Below, piece by piece: positions 37,122 to 46,807 of a DNA stretch of 64,000 bases (the first letter of the stretch is position 1; the number at the start of each line of letters is the position of its first letter). A program made the position numbers and the translations under genes. Source of the DNA: Sphingobacterium haloxyli (GTDB lineage Bacteria > Bacteroidota > Bacteroidia > Sphingobacteriales > Sphingobacteriaceae); assembly GCF_002980525.1 (NCBI RefSeq), contig NZ_PVBQ01000001.1, positions 186,001-250,000 of the forward strand, in the 5' to 3' direction. The notes beneath the pieces are model-generated. The model was given only the letters and a program-made list of their open reading frames with translations, was not told the origin of the DNA and did not search any database.

Positions 37122-40100
37122 TTATTTTGTTAACAAGGTCGCTGCTATAAGACCGACCACCACATCGTTGGTTTCCACGATGAGCTTTAGTGATTTCAGC
37201 GTTTTCGACCCGTCCAGTGGCACATCTAAAAGTGTGGCGGCACCTCCATCTACCGCTCTGTTTGTAAACCCTTTAATTTCCGTATACCGATCCAGTTCTC
37301 CTCCCTTGTACAGTGCGCCTGTCTTCAACTGGACGCGATATGGAACCTCTTGATCAGGGATTTCGAAAGCATAGTTATCATCGAGATAATCCTGCTCAAT
37401 CGGCCACCAGTTAGTTGGATTCTTTAGATCCAACACGTCTTCTTCGCCATCCATATAGGTCACTTTGACGCGGGCATTTACCATTTGAGATTGCATCGGG
37501 TTGGTCGACCCGGCCATTAACAAATACGCTTTTTCGGCTTTTCCTGCTAAGGGTATATCCATGGTTGTCGGATAGTTGTCCCACTGGCTCGTGAAAAGCA
37601 CATTTTTTTCTTCTCCATGAATCCGGAACGGAATGTTCAGGTAGGTGACGACCTGATCTTTTCGTGCAGCCATCAGGCCACGATCGTCGATATCCGCTGC
37701 TATTAACGGATAGCACCAATTCCCGATTCCTTGCCATGGCAATTGCAATGTCGGCACAGCTGGCCGAGGAGACAAATATTGCTGTTGGAAGATATCGTTC
37801 AGCCGCGCGTTGTAATAAGAGGACAGGTCTTGCGTTTGGTAACCTGCCTGGTTATCGATATGCCAAGAGATGTAATCCACGTCCCATCGTGTTTTTCCCA
37901 CGAGCAGAGAGAAGCGGTTTGTTCCCATCGTTAAGGCGTTTGATGGAATTTCTATCTCATGTTTCTTATTGGGCGAAAGTTCCATTTCTTGGTTAAAATT
38001 TGCCCCCTGTATGCGCGTCTTGATCTTTTCGTTAGTACGATTCTGCAGCGTCAGATAATGTCGTTTATCCCGTTCTATAAAACGATGCGATACGGGTTCG
38101 ATCAACGCTACATTTATCGGGTGCCACCAGGACATTTCTTCCTGTTGAAGTTTCACGAAGAACGTCCCTTTATGTCGTTTCTGTACAAAGGAAAAACGCC
38201 CGTTTTCTCCTCCGATGAGGAGGTTCTGTGGGTCATACACCTCCATTACGCGGACATCCGCCGCAAGTGGAAGTACGAGTTCTGCCGTATAGGCATGTTC
38301 AGTAGATGCGAGCGATGGCAAGCTTAACTGTTCTTCTCCCACAATATCGATCGAAAAATGTGTCGCCGCCGGAGCTTCCAGTAGTAGAAATGGCTTGTCG
38401 ATAGACGACGACTTGATGGTCCATTCGACCGATTTTCCATTCACAATAACCGATTTGATACGCTGATAGGTTACGGGGACCTCCATCTTTAATCTTACTG
38501 GGTCTTCGTATTGCGTCTGAATGGTAAAATGCATTCGGTCGCTTTCCCGTTTAAAGTGATAACTCCATAGAGGCAATTCAATTTCCGCGAAATCCCATTT
38601 CTCGGGGAATCCCGGCTTTATGAAAATTTGTCCCTCTAATAGCTGAGGATAAAATCCAAAAAGCCCTTCTGTTAATGTACGGGAAGCAACACCTATTGGA
38701 TCTGCAAAATCGCGATAGAGTTCGCCTCTAAAGGCATCATAATGGGACAACTGCTGAAAATTACCCGGGCTGATCCCATGGTACATGCTTTCGATAACAT
38801 TACTTTTCCACAGTCGGAAAGCCGCTTCACTGCGTCCCGATTGCCAATAAGCTAGGGATCCCTGGAAGTTTTCGGCTAGCGCAACATTGTTAACGGACCA
38901 AGTATAGGGCTGCCAAGTTGTTGTCGCAAGCGTATACAGTCCTTCATGTTCCTGTCCATCAACCTGGATAGGGATGTGCGGCAAATGATGATCGATATAG
39001 CGGGAGTTCTGATAACTATCAAAATCGTCAAGCATATACGCGTCCGCTACATGATATATTGTCCATAAACCCGGTTTGTCGTGAACCAATTTGTTTCCTA
39101 AGACATCTTGGTATTCCGCAAAATACCCTTTATCTGTAAGCCATAGGCGTTGTCTCATGGCTTCCTCTATGGAATCGGCCTCCTTTTCATACAAGGAAGC
39201 ATCTTCTCCGATGAGCTTTGCGAGTTTTGCGGCAGCCCGGTTTGCTCTGTAATTATAGGCCGTGGTATGTGCCACTCCTCCGCCCGTATATTGCAATCCG
39301 TCGCTTGCCCATATCGCACAATAAGCATCATACAAGCCGTCTCTTTTGAAATTTCTCCTTTCCCAAGCCAGGTGGCGCTCGATCGTCGGCCACATCTTTC
39401 GCAAGTAGGTGAGGTCGCCGGTATAGTCGAAATGGGTAAACAACTGATCGAAGAACACCAAGTTCATATCGTAGTGATGAGCGACGGTATTATTGTTGGG
39501 GTGACGAGAAATATAACCACTTGAGAACATGGCCGTCCCCATTTCTTCGATGTGGCGCGCCAGATGCAAAGCCGTATCCATGACCACCTTTGCATTTTCC
39601 GGCTCCAATACCTGCGAGTTCGCATAGCTGGAAAAATGTTCTTTCGCACGGTCGTGCCAACCCAAGGCATCAGCAGCATAAGCACCTCTCCATGCATTCA
39701 GACGCATACGCCAAGCAACAGCCCCGTGCAGGAAGGTCGGACTTTCCCACACACCGTCCGCAGCTACAGCCAAAGCGGCACCAAAGGTATTGATAAAGCG
39801 GTCGGGCGTCTTTAGCTTAACACGCTCTGCCAATTCCAACCGTGCTTGCTCCGCGCGGTTATATCGTTCCTGAAGAACATTATCGCTATACACGTCCTTT
39901 TCTAATGGCCCTTTCGCTACCTGAATATATATTGGCGTTTTTTGTAACGTATAAGTCGTAAACACAATCGGACTCTGCAAGGCTCCTTTTTGGTCGAGCT
40001 GTGCTAGATCATCCAATACCGTGGCATCGGAAAGCCGAAGTTGAGCTGCATTTGAAAAAGTACCGTAAACAAATTCTTCGTTCTTTTTTCCATCCAGATA

Positions 40101-40757
40101 AGTCAGTTCAAAACTATTCTGCCTTAGTCTATAACGGTTGTCCTTCGCATATTCGGGCAATAGGTAAAATCCTGACTCAGGGTCGGCACCAATATCTCCC
40201 CCCCTACTGAATTTACGCCCGCTTGCCCCACCGTATAAAGCATGTAACTTTGCTTCATCCGGTATACCATGGGCTTCGAGCTTAACGATAAGTCCTTCTT
40301 CATCCGCTTGCGCCAACACCACGATATCCAGATGTCCGCTTCCGATCAATGGGTCTTTTACCCGATAGACCATCGATCCCGGCCGATATCGGGTTTCGAT
40401 ATGCTCAGCGTCAATCAATTTTTTATAAATGTCTCCTTTTTCCAAAACAAACTGCAGGTTGCCCGCCATGCCTGGCATATACAGCGCAAATTCGGGTAAA
40501 TCGCCAGCTTCTACGCGCGAAGGTTTATGATTTCCGTATAACGCGCGATTAAAACGGTACTTCCCGTTGACAAGCAGAAAATCACCCTGGTCTTCGGTAT
40601 AATGCAGACTACGCGGATTTTTTTGCCAATGTTTGGACTGCGCTAGGCCATTTAACCCTGTACACCATACTAAGATTAAGGCAAGACACAAGTTTCCCAC
40701 TAGTTTCTTCCTGGTTGTTGGGCCAAAAGACGATTTATATCTTCTCATTCGCTTCAT
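37122..40757 (-). CDS. Large DUF4450-like protein with (alpha/alpha)6 barrel
   Basis: About 1211 residues; ATG 40757 is chosen because it lies 1 nt beyond the GH28 stop, while the longer frame overlaps it. Signal peptide ends near LNGLAQ. The N-terminal region (about 25-330) has LHYTEDQGDFLLVNGKYRFN and RALYGNHKP, which I associate with DUF4450. The barrel (about 340-730) holds RLNAWRGAYAADALGWHDRA, HHYDMNLVFFDQLF, AIWASDGLQYTGGG and TWQPYTWSVNNVALAEN. The C-terminal third is beta-sandwich. It is secreted and lies in the GH28 operon. Members occur in pectin loci, but the activity is uncertain to me; alpha-rhamnosidase-like action is one possibility. Confidence 0.68.
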   Translation of the reverse strand: MKRMRRYKSSFGPTTRKKLVGNLCLALILVWCTGLNGLAQSKHWQKNPRSLHYTEDQGDFLLVNGKYRFNRALYGNHKPSRVEAGDLPEFALYMPGMAGNLQFVLEKGDIYKKLIDAEHIETRYRPGSMVYRVKDPLIGSGHLDIVVLAQADEEGLIVKLEAHGIPDEAKLHALYGGASGRKFSRGGDIGADPESGFYLLPEYAKDNRYRLRQNSFELTYLDGKKNEEFVYGTFSNAAQLRLSDATVLDDLAQLDQKGALQSPIVFTTYTLQKTPIYIQVAKGPLEKDVYSDNVLQERYNRAEQARLELAERVKLKTPDRFINTFGAALAVAADGVWESPTFLHGAVAWRMRLNAWRGAYAADALGWHDRAKEHFSSYANSQVLEPENAKVVMDTALHLARHIEEMGTAMFSSGYISRHPNNNTVAHHYDMNLVFFDQLFTHFDYTGDLTYLRKMWPTIERHLAWERRNFKRDGLYDAYCAIWASDGLQYTGGGVAHTTAYNYRANRAAAKLAKLIGEDASLYEKEADSIEEAMRQRLWLTDKGYFAEYQDVLGNKLVHDKPGLWTIYHVADAYMLDDFDSYQNSRYIDHHLPHIPIQVDGQEHEGLYTLATTTWQPYTWSVNNVALAENFQGSLAYWQSGRSEAAFRLWKSNVIESMYHGISPGNFQQLSHYDAFRGELYRDFADPIGVASRTLTEGLFGFYPQLLEGQIFIKPGFPEKWDFAEIELPLWSYHFKRESDRMHFTIQTQYEDPVRLKMEVPVTYQRIKSVIVNGKSVEWTIKSSSIDKPFLLLEAPAATHFSIDIVGEEQLSLPSLASTEHAYTAELVLPLAADVRVMEVYDPQNLLIGGENGRFSFVQKRHKGTFFVKLQQEEMSWWHPINVALIEPVSHRFIERDKRHYLTLQNRTNEKIKTRIQGANFNQEMELSPNKKHEIEIPSNALTMGTNRFSLLVGKTRWDVDYISWHIDNQAGYQTQDLSSYYNARLNDIFQQQYLSPRPAVPTLQLPWQGIGNWCYPLIAADIDDRGLMAARKDQVVTYLNIPFRIHGEEKNVLFTSQWDNYPTTMDIPLAGKAEKAYLLMAGSTNPMQSQMVNARVKVTYMDGEEDVLDLKNPTNWWPIEQDYLDDNYAFEIPDQEVPYRVQLKTGALYKGGELDRYTEIKGFTNRAVDGGAATLLDVPLDGSKTLKSLKLIVETNDVVVGLIAATLLTK

Positions 40758-40758
40758 A

Positions 40759-42453
40759 CTAATTGACGGCATGTAATTTCAGCATATCTGCCGGCGCATC
40801 CTTTCTAATCTTGATTTGTTCTTCGCGATAATTACCATGGATGGCAATATCGGATGAACGACGGCCAGACACATCAAATATAGCTGTTGTAGCGTTTGTC
40901 TGTAACCCTTCGATACGGACATTTCGTACATTGCGCAACGTCAGCACCGGTCCTTCTTCCGGATAAATCGCTACATTTTTCAAGTTGATTTTTTCTGATT
41001 CTAGGAGCTCACCGCCCACTTTGGAATGGACTACAAAGTTCTCTACGTTGATATTTTCGATCATATGCTCAGGTAGTCCGTAAAAATACATTGCCCTTCG
41101 TGCCCTAGCGCAGACCACATCATTAATATAGATATTTTTAAATGTCGGCGTAGTTTCGTCTACTGGCGGAATTTCCTCGACTATCGCGGCTTCATCTCCG
41201 TCTTCTAACGTCTCTACTACTGACTTTCCACCATAGTATAGGTTGAAATGAAGCGGCTCGGTAGCGATGTCAAACATATTAATATGACGGATGAAAATAT
41301 TCTCGACCACGCCACCCCGTCCTCTACGGCTTTTGAACCGCAGCCCCACGTCTGTGCCCAAAAACTGACAATTGGATACCAAGATATTTTTAACCCCTCC
41401 GGACATTTCACTGCCGACGACGAAGCCACCGTGGCCTTTAAATACGGTACAATTGTCGATAATGACATTTTCTGTAGCACGGTTGCGCTTCCGGCCATCC
41501 TCGTCCTTACCGGATTTAATACATATCCCATCGTCGCCCACATCAAATGTGCTATTGACAATAATCGCATTTTTACAAGACTCGAGATCCAATCCGTCAC
41601 CGTTCTGTGCATACGAAGGGTTTCGCACCTGCACACCGTCCAAAATCACATTTTCGCACATCAGCGGATGAATATTCCAGGCCGGTGAATTTTGAAAAAT
41701 CACGCCTTGCAAAAAGACGTTTCTACATTCAATAAGACTAACCATCACCGGACGCAGGAAATCGCGTACTGACATCCATTCCTCTTCTGTTTTTAGGTGA
41801 CGCGGCACATTCATATCACTGGTGGTGTCACCATGCAGGTACTGTGCGGAAGGCATCCAGTAGGTGTCCCGTTTGAAAACTCCTCCTGCTGATGTAGCCC
41901 GTTTCCAAAAGCTTTCCGAAACTTTCTCTTTCTTCAGCGGACGCCAATAATGTCCGTTGCCGTCTATAGCTCCGCTGCCAGTAATCGCCACATTTTCCAG
42001 ATTCCTTCCCGAAATGGGAGACTGGCACCTACGCGTATCCAATCCTTCAAAAGAAGTTTCTACAATGGGATAAAGATCTTTGTCTGGCGAAAATAAAATA
42101 ATCGCCCGATCTTCCAGATGCAGATTGATGTTACTTTTAAGGACGATCGGCCCGGTGAACCACACGCCTGCGGGCACGCGTAACCGCCCGCCGCCTTTTT
42201 CCGAAAGCGTCTCCATGGCGTTGGCAAATGCCTCCGTATTCAACGTTGTGCCGTCGCCAACTCCTCCAAAATCGGTGATCAACACTTCGTTGTTCGGAAA
42301 TGTCGGTGGTGAAAGGACAGGCATATCGAATGGCAAATTTTCATATAAATAGCCATAATCGGACGGGGTGCGATCAGCTTGGCATGACAGACAATACAAA
42401 CCCACCGAAAGCAGTAAACATTTTTTTAACAAGTATATTATTCTTTTCATCAT
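40759..42453 (-). CDS. GH28 polygalacturonase / rhamnogalacturonan galacturonohydrolase
   Basis: About 564 residues; ATG 42453 (MMKRIIYLLKK) begins a proper lipoprotein signal (LYCLSC), while upstream starts are TTG or weak. The parallel beta-helix opens with DFGGVGDGTTLNTEAFANAM and VPAGVWFTGPIVLKSNINLHL. Catalytic blocks are complete: NGDGLDLE (Asp), VGDDGICIKSG (Asp pair), GHGGFVVGSE (His), and RFKSRRGRGG (substrate Arg/Lys). GH28 enzymes hydrolyse GalA bonds in homogalacturonan or RG-I; exo or endo mode cannot be told. It is the first gene of an operon with DUF4450, the barrel lipoprotein and GH105, driven by a class 2 promoter. Confidence 0.93.
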   Translation of the reverse strand: MMKRIIYLLKKCLLLSVGLYCLSCQADRTPSDYGYLYENLPFDMPVLSPPTFPNNEVLITDFGGVGDGTTLNTEAFANAMETLSEKGGGRLRVPAGVWFTGPIVLKSNINLHLEDRAIILFSPDKDLYPIVETSFEGLDTRRCQSPISGRNLENVAITGSGAIDGNGHYWRPLKKEKVSESFWKRATSAGGVFKRDTYWMPSAQYLHGDTTSDMNVPRHLKTEEEWMSVRDFLRPVMVSLIECRNVFLQGVIFQNSPAWNIHPLMCENVILDGVQVRNPSYAQNGDGLDLESCKNAIIVNSTFDVGDDGICIKSGKDEDGRKRNRATENVIIDNCTVFKGHGGFVVGSEMSGGVKNILVSNCQFLGTDVGLRFKSRRGRGGVVENIFIRHINMFDIATEPLHFNLYYGGKSVVETLEDGDEAAIVEEIPPVDETTPTFKNIYINDVVCARARRAMYFYGLPEHMIENINVENFVVHSKVGGELLESEKINLKNVAIYPEEGPVLTLRNVRNVRIEGLQTNATTAIFDVSGRRSSDIAIHGNYREEQIKIRKDAPADMLKLHAVN

Positions 42454-42514
42454 AGTCGTATTATTCATCCGCAACAAAACAAGAGCAACACCTAACAGAG
42501 CAATAGGTTCCCTT

Positions 42515-42583
42515 CAAAACTAATTTAAGCGTCTTGTCTTTAGTTCCAAAAATTGATGCAAATCGTTCAAAAACTGACAAAAC
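42515..42583 (-). promoter_or_regulatory. Class 2 promoter and operator of the GH28 operon
   Basis: CAAAACTA (42515-42522; TAGTTTTG on the gene strand) is a perfect -7 element. At a fixed 33-nt offset begins a 36-bp element (42548-42583) with AAAAATTGA and, 21 bp on, ACTGACA. It is 25/36 identical to the element at 51694-51729, which lies at the same distance from its own perfect -7. No class 1 boxes are present. Confidence 0.65.
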
Positions 42584-42613
42584 ATAGGTATACAGCATCT
42601 TTTGAGCAACTTG

Positions 42614-43708
42614 TTACAGGTTATAAGATTTTATATCGAATACGAAGGTTGTGGAAGTATCGGACGGGCCTCCTTGGGTTGCACCAAATAAATAACGCGG
42701 AGTGCCTTTATCTTTATCAAGCAAAAACATAGGGCGTTCCAAGCGACCAAATCGCTTGAGATGAGCCGGAGGCGTGTCCTCCCGGACATAACTGGGCATG
42801 TCGAGATAAGCAATCTTGGGCTCGGACCAATGGAGACCGTCTACAGAGGATAACAGCAGACCATATTCGTGATTATAAAATCCCATATCTCTCGCTATCA
42901 TGTAATGTGTACCGTCTTCTTTCCATACGAAAGCATCTTCTAATTGTGCATTGTTAGGTCGTCCGGAGAAATCAATAATGGGCTCATCGGAAACCTTGTT
43001 ATATGGACCAAGCGGATGGTCAGCTTTCGCTAGACCATATTTACGATTTCCGCGTACGCTTCCCGAGGCCTCTTGATATTCCTTTGTATTCCAAGATTTA
43101 TAAAACAGCCAGTATTTCCCGTCATCACCCGCTACAAAAGCCGGATTTGTCGTACAGTGGTCGTCCCAAGCGCCTTCCGCTCCAGGCGTTAAGACCGGGC
43201 TTTCGGAGCGTTCCCAAGGACCGTTTAAGCTTTTTGCAGTGGCAATACCAATACGTTTGGTGTTGGTTTTTCCGTTCGAGTTGCCCATATAAAAGAGATA
43301 ATAGGTATCGCCTACTTTCTGAATCAGCGGATTATGACAGGTTGTACTATCCCAATGTCCTTCCCTAGGATGAAGTACAACGCCGTGATCCACAAAGGTC
43401 GCATTGGGACCGTCCGCCACGGCATGTGCAATTTCAGAACCTCGAATCCAACCACTCATCCCTTTTTCTTTCTTCCAACGGGAATAGAAAAGATGTACTT
43501 TCCCATCGTCCCCCCAAATTGGGGAAGAACACCAAATATAATAATCTTCTAAGGAGAGTGATCTACCTATCGGTTTTAGGGTAAAAGCCGGTGTATCGCC
43601 TGCTGGGCTAAATGCCAAAAGAGATGGCACAACCATCGCGCCTGACAATAAAAAAAAACCCGATTTCACAAAATCCCTCCTAGAGTATATGCCTACTTTT
43701 TTTGCCAT
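42614..43708 (-). CDS. Tat-exported five-bladed beta-propeller glycosidase (GH43/GH117-like clan)
   Basis: 364 residues. The N-terminus YSRRDFVKSGFFLLSGAMVV is a complete twin-arginine signal, unlike the Sec signals of neighbouring enzymes. Blades show YIWCSSPIWGDDGKVHLFYSRW, STTCHNPLIQKVGDTYYLFYMGN, CTTNPAFVAGDDGKYWLFYKS, and QLEDAFVWKEDGTHYMIARDM, with the Asp/Glu positions expected of the fold. I cannot name the substrate. It has its own class 1 promoter 42 nt or more upstream and stands alone, followed by the class 2 promoter of the GH28 operon. Tat export suggests it folds in the cytoplasm, perhaps with a metal. Confidence 0.75.
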   Translation of the reverse strand: MAKKVGIYSRRDFVKSGFFLLSGAMVVPSLLAFSPAGDTPAFTLKPIGRSLSLEDYYIWCSSPIWGDDGKVHLFYSRWKKEKGMSGWIRGSEIAHAVADGPNATFVDHGVVLHPREGHWDSTTCHNPLIQKVGDTYYLFYMGNSNGKTNTKRIGIATAKSLNGPWERSESPVLTPGAEGAWDDHCTTNPAFVAGDDGKYWLFYKSWNTKEYQEASGSVRGNRKYGLAKADHPLGPYNKVSDEPIIDFSGRPNNAQLEDAFVWKEDGTHYMIARDMGFYNHEYGLLLSSVDGLHWSEPKIAYLDMPSYVREDTPPAHLKRFGRLERPMFLLDKDKGTPRYLFGATQGGPSDTSTTFVFDIKSYNL

Positions 43709-43749
43709 GGTTTATTTTTTAGTTACAATCACTATCAAGGTTTATTTGT

Positions 43750-43795
43750 CTAATATATTAAAAAACAAGACCATACGTATCCTGCTCCGTCCTGC
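43750..43795 (-). promoter_or_regulatory. Class 1 promoter and operator of the Tat-exported glycosidase
   Basis: CTAATATA (43750-43757; TATATTAG on the gene strand) stands exactly 20 bp from the box 1 TAT that replaces CAA at 43778-43780. Boxes CGTATCCTGC (43776-43785) and TCCGTCCTGC (43786-43795) both keep TCCTGC at 10-bp spacing. They lie between the GH105 stop at 43807 and the ATG at 43708. Confidence 0.7.
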
Positions 43796-43806
43796 GCGAC
43801 TGCGTA

Positions 43807-44982
43807 TCATCTATTTAGTTCTAATAGTCCCATGATGAACGGTCCTGTAGCTTTGACGTCGTTTTCGCGGATACGCTCATTGACGTAGTAATCATAACTA
43901 CCGTCCCGATAGGGGTGCCCACCCAGACCCGCAACGGCGTTGCACTGAATAAGGGTAAGCGTCCCGTCTGCCTCGGTCTTCAACAGTTTCTTTTGAATTC
44001 CTCGTAGCGCCTTCTCGGCTACCGCTTTATAGGAGCCGGGGATATATCCCTTATTAACCGCCTTAGCAAGGCTATACATGAACATGGCGTTTACAGAAGC
44101 CTCCTGATAGTTTTTTTCGTCGCCGATCCTGTCCAATACCTGCCACCATAAGCCGTCTTCATCTTGGTATTTAGGCAATGTTTCGGTCAATCCATTGATG
44201 AGTACTAGGATCTCACCACGCTGCGGATAGTCTTCTGGAATAAAATCGAGAACATCGACCAAAGCCATAAACCACCAACCGATACTACGCCCCCAAAAGT
44301 TCGGCGATTGCCCAGTCACTTCATTGGCCCAACGTTGCTTTTTGCTTTCATCCCAAGCGTGGTAGTACAGTCCGGTTGCTTCGTCGCGCGTGTGCTTCGC
44401 CGTCACGAGAATGTGATTGATCACATCGTCGTAGTGCGCACTATCGTTTGTGAATTGACCATATTGAGCGATAAAAGGATCTGCCATATACACGCCATCC
44501 AACCAGATTTGATGGGGATAGATCAATTTGTGCCAATATGCACCTTCTAACGTACGCGGATGTACCTGCAACTGTCCCATCAAACGCTCGATGGCTAACT
44601 TATATTTCTCTTTTCCCGTTTTCTCGTAAAGTGTAAACAGAATCTTGCCAGGATTAATGTAATCAATGTTGTAGGTTTCCTTTTTGTAGAGATGGATGTT
44701 ACCTTCTTCGTTAATGATCGTATCCGCCCACGCCTCGACGTAGTCAAAATATTGCTGATCACCCGTTCTCTCCCACACCTTCAGCATGGCTAGACAACCT
44801 AGTCCCTGGCCATAGCCGAAATACAGTCGTTTGCCGTGGTCGATCTGCCATGCTTCAGGGAAACGCTTCATTTCGGATTCGGCAAACTGTAGGTACAGCT
44901 TCTGCTCCTGCCCCTTAATGGGAACACTCAAAAAGCATAGCAGCAAAATAAAAATAGTATTTGTTATTCTTTTATTTAACAT
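43807..44982 (-). CDS. GH105 family unsaturated uronyl hydrolase
   Basis: 391 residues with signal peptide (VPIKGQ). Barrel motifs are GYGQGLGCLAMLKVWERTGD, IWLDGVYMADPFIAQY (catalytic Asp of the GH88/GH105 group), FWGRSIGWWFMALVDVLDFI, and a C-terminal ENDVKATGPFIMGLLEL. It differs in sequence from the GH105 genes at 33.8 kb and 56.4 kb, so the three probably prefer different oligomers. It follows its SusD by 5 nt and closes the PL1/SusC/SusD/GH105 operon, which suggests it acts on the unsaturated galacturonan products of the PL1 lyase. Confidence 0.92.
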   Translation of the reverse strand: MLNKRITNTIFILLLCFLSVPIKGQEQKLYLQFAESEMKRFPEAWQIDHGKRLYFGYGQGLGCLAMLKVWERTGDQQYFDYVEAWADTIINEEGNIHLYKKETYNIDYINPGKILFTLYEKTGKEKYKLAIERLMGQLQVHPRTLEGAYWHKLIYPHQIWLDGVYMADPFIAQYGQFTNDSAHYDDVINHILVTAKHTRDEATGLYYHAWDESKKQRWANEVTGQSPNFWGRSIGWWFMALVDVLDFIPEDYPQRGEILVLINGLTETLPKYQDEDGLWWQVLDRIGDEKNYQEASVNAMFMYSLAKAVNKGYIPGSYKAVAEKALRGIQKKLLKTEADGTLTLIQCNAVAGLGGHPYRDGSYDYYVNERIRENDVKATGPFIMGLLELNR

Positions 44983-44987
44983 ATGAA

Positions 44988-46796
44988 CTAGTATAAGGGA
45001 TGTTGTTGTCCACGAAGCCCGGGGTTATTGTCAATAGTCGTTGTGTTCAACGGGAAAAGCTCAACTTTATTCTTTTCCAGTCCGCGGTATATATTTCGAA
45101 CCCAAACGGCGTCGGCAGAAAATGCATTGGCAAAAAAGACAGCAGACGCTCCATACATATCCAGAATCGTATATCCCTGATTTTCTAATGCTGTCCTTTC
45201 TTCTTGGCTTGGCTCATTTTCCAAAGCGATAAAGTCTAACGCGACGGTCGGATCGTTAAAGGTTTTTGCGTCTGTTCGTTTGTATGCCCTATACCGAGCT
45301 GTCCCTTCATAGTTGCCTGTGTGATTAGCGAGATCGAGAATTTCTTGCTTGGTCTCCGTCAACTTTTCGTATAGTATACCCCAACGGATTAGGTCGGTTC
45401 TGCGCCAGCCCTCAAAACCGAGTTCGAGTTTGCGCTCCTGAATGATTGCGTCTCTGAAATCGGCATACGTCCCCGGCGTTTCGCCAATTTTTGACCGATC
45501 GTTTTGGAATGCTCGTAACCGTACCTTTTCATACATCTCTTTCGCTACAGCAGTGGGTCCATTATTCAACTCATTTTCTGCTTCAGCGTACATTAACAAA
45601 ATATCCGCGTACCGCAGGTGTATCCAGTTGATATCCCGCTGGGCTGCCGAAACACCGCCATCTCCTTTCCAATTCACGCGAAACTTACCAACCATATGGT
45701 TAGCATAGGTATTCATCTGATGGGTACTATCTGCAGCTAGCGCGTAGTTAGCGATGGTCACATCACGGCGTACATCCCCGTCTTCAAATTCAAAATAATA
45801 AGTTGGAAGGGCCGCCATAGCTGGTTGTGATTTATTATAAAACGATCGCTCGTGCGCAAAGATGCCGTTGGTATACCCGTTTCTCACCTCGTTCCGATCC
45901 GCTCCCTTCTGTCCGTATTCAAACATAGATTCTTGATTATATCTGCCATTGACCAAATCTCGAAAAATCGTCTCATAATCTATAAGTTCATTCTCTCCTC
46001 TGTCCACAACCGCCTTGCAAGCATCACGTGCAATCTCATATAGTTCGTGAATGCGTTGCGTGTCTGAACGCTGCGCCAAGTGAACACTACCGGGCGCATA
46101 ACTATCTAAATCCCATCGTAATGAATATCCCGCTGCATACAGCGCTATACGAGCCAGCAATCCATAAGCGGCATTTTTAGATATTCGCTCCACAGGCATC
46201 CCTGATTCGCCTTTCCAAGGTAACAGCGCAATGGCCTCCTGCAAATCCTGTATACAACCATCTAATATCGTATCTCGACTCACGCGAGAAGTAGAGAAAT
46301 CCGGCATTTCCACTACGGGGATGGTAGGATAAGGCACATCACCAAAGTAGCGAACCACATGCAGCATGTTAGCTGCTCGGATTGCATAAGCTTCCCCTAA
46401 TAGCATATTCAGTTTCGTTATTTCTGATTCGCTAACTTGATTCATCAGTGGGATATTCCTGATTAAGACATTCGCTTGCTCGACACCGGCATACATTGCG
46501 GCATAGGTAGACGTCGGACTTATCGCAGGATTGTATACATAATTAGAGACCTGGTTTTTCGAGTTGGTTTCTCCCTCTGTGGAGAAGCACTCATCTGTTC
46601 CCATACCGAATTGGTAAAAGAGCTCAGCGTTAAAGGTACTGGTGTAGGCGCCCAGTACGGCCATCTCCACTTTTCCGACATCTTCGAATATGGTGGAACT
46701 ATCGAAATCCTTTTCCGAAGGCAGCTCCAGAAAATCTTTACACGATGTTGTACCCAGTAGAACGCCTGCTATAATGATATATATATTGAATTTCAT
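44988..46796 (-). CDS. SusD/RagB-like glycan-binding lipoprotein
   Basis: 602 residues with lipobox LLGTTSC followed by KDFLELPSEKDFDSS. N-terminal helices include AYAIRAANMLHVVRYFGDVPYP. The C-terminal RagB part shows DILLMYAEAENELNNG and IIQERKLELGFEGWRRTDLIRWG. It lies 11 nt after its SusC and 5 nt before GH105. As a surface-exposed partner of the SusC pore it should bind the oligogalacturonides or RG-I fragments made by the PL1 lyase of the same operon. The substrate is inferred. Confidence 0.95.
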   Translation of the reverse strand: MKFNIYIIIAGVLLGTTSCKDFLELPSEKDFDSSTIFEDVGKVEMAVLGAYTSTFNAELFYQFGMGTDECFSTEGETNSKNQVSNYVYNPAISPTSTYAAMYAGVEQANVLIRNIPLMNQVSESEITKLNMLLGEAYAIRAANMLHVVRYFGDVPYPTIPVVEMPDFSTSRVSRDTILDGCIQDLQEAIALLPWKGESGMPVERISKNAAYGLLARIALYAAGYSLRWDLDSYAPGSVHLAQRSDTQRIHELYEIARDACKAVVDRGENELIDYETIFRDLVNGRYNQESMFEYGQKGADRNEVRNGYTNGIFAHERSFYNKSQPAMAALPTYYFEFEDGDVRRDVTIANYALAADSTHQMNTYANHMVGKFRVNWKGDGGVSAAQRDINWIHLRYADILLMYAEAENELNNGPTAVAKEMYEKVRLRAFQNDRSKIGETPGTYADFRDAIIQERKLELGFEGWRRTDLIRWGILYEKLTETKQEILDLANHTGNYEGTARYRAYKRTDAKTFNDPTVALDFIALENEPSQEERTALENQGYTILDMYGASAVFFANAFSADAVWVRNIYRGLEKNKVELFPLNTTTIDNNPGLRGQQHPLY

Positions 46797-46807
46797 AATA
46801 CTATTCT

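Noticed and set aside
43776..43795. CCTGC repeats as ends of a mobile element
   Set aside because: The copies are always upstream of genes, have a fixed distance to a -7 element, lack target duplications and enclose no transposase.
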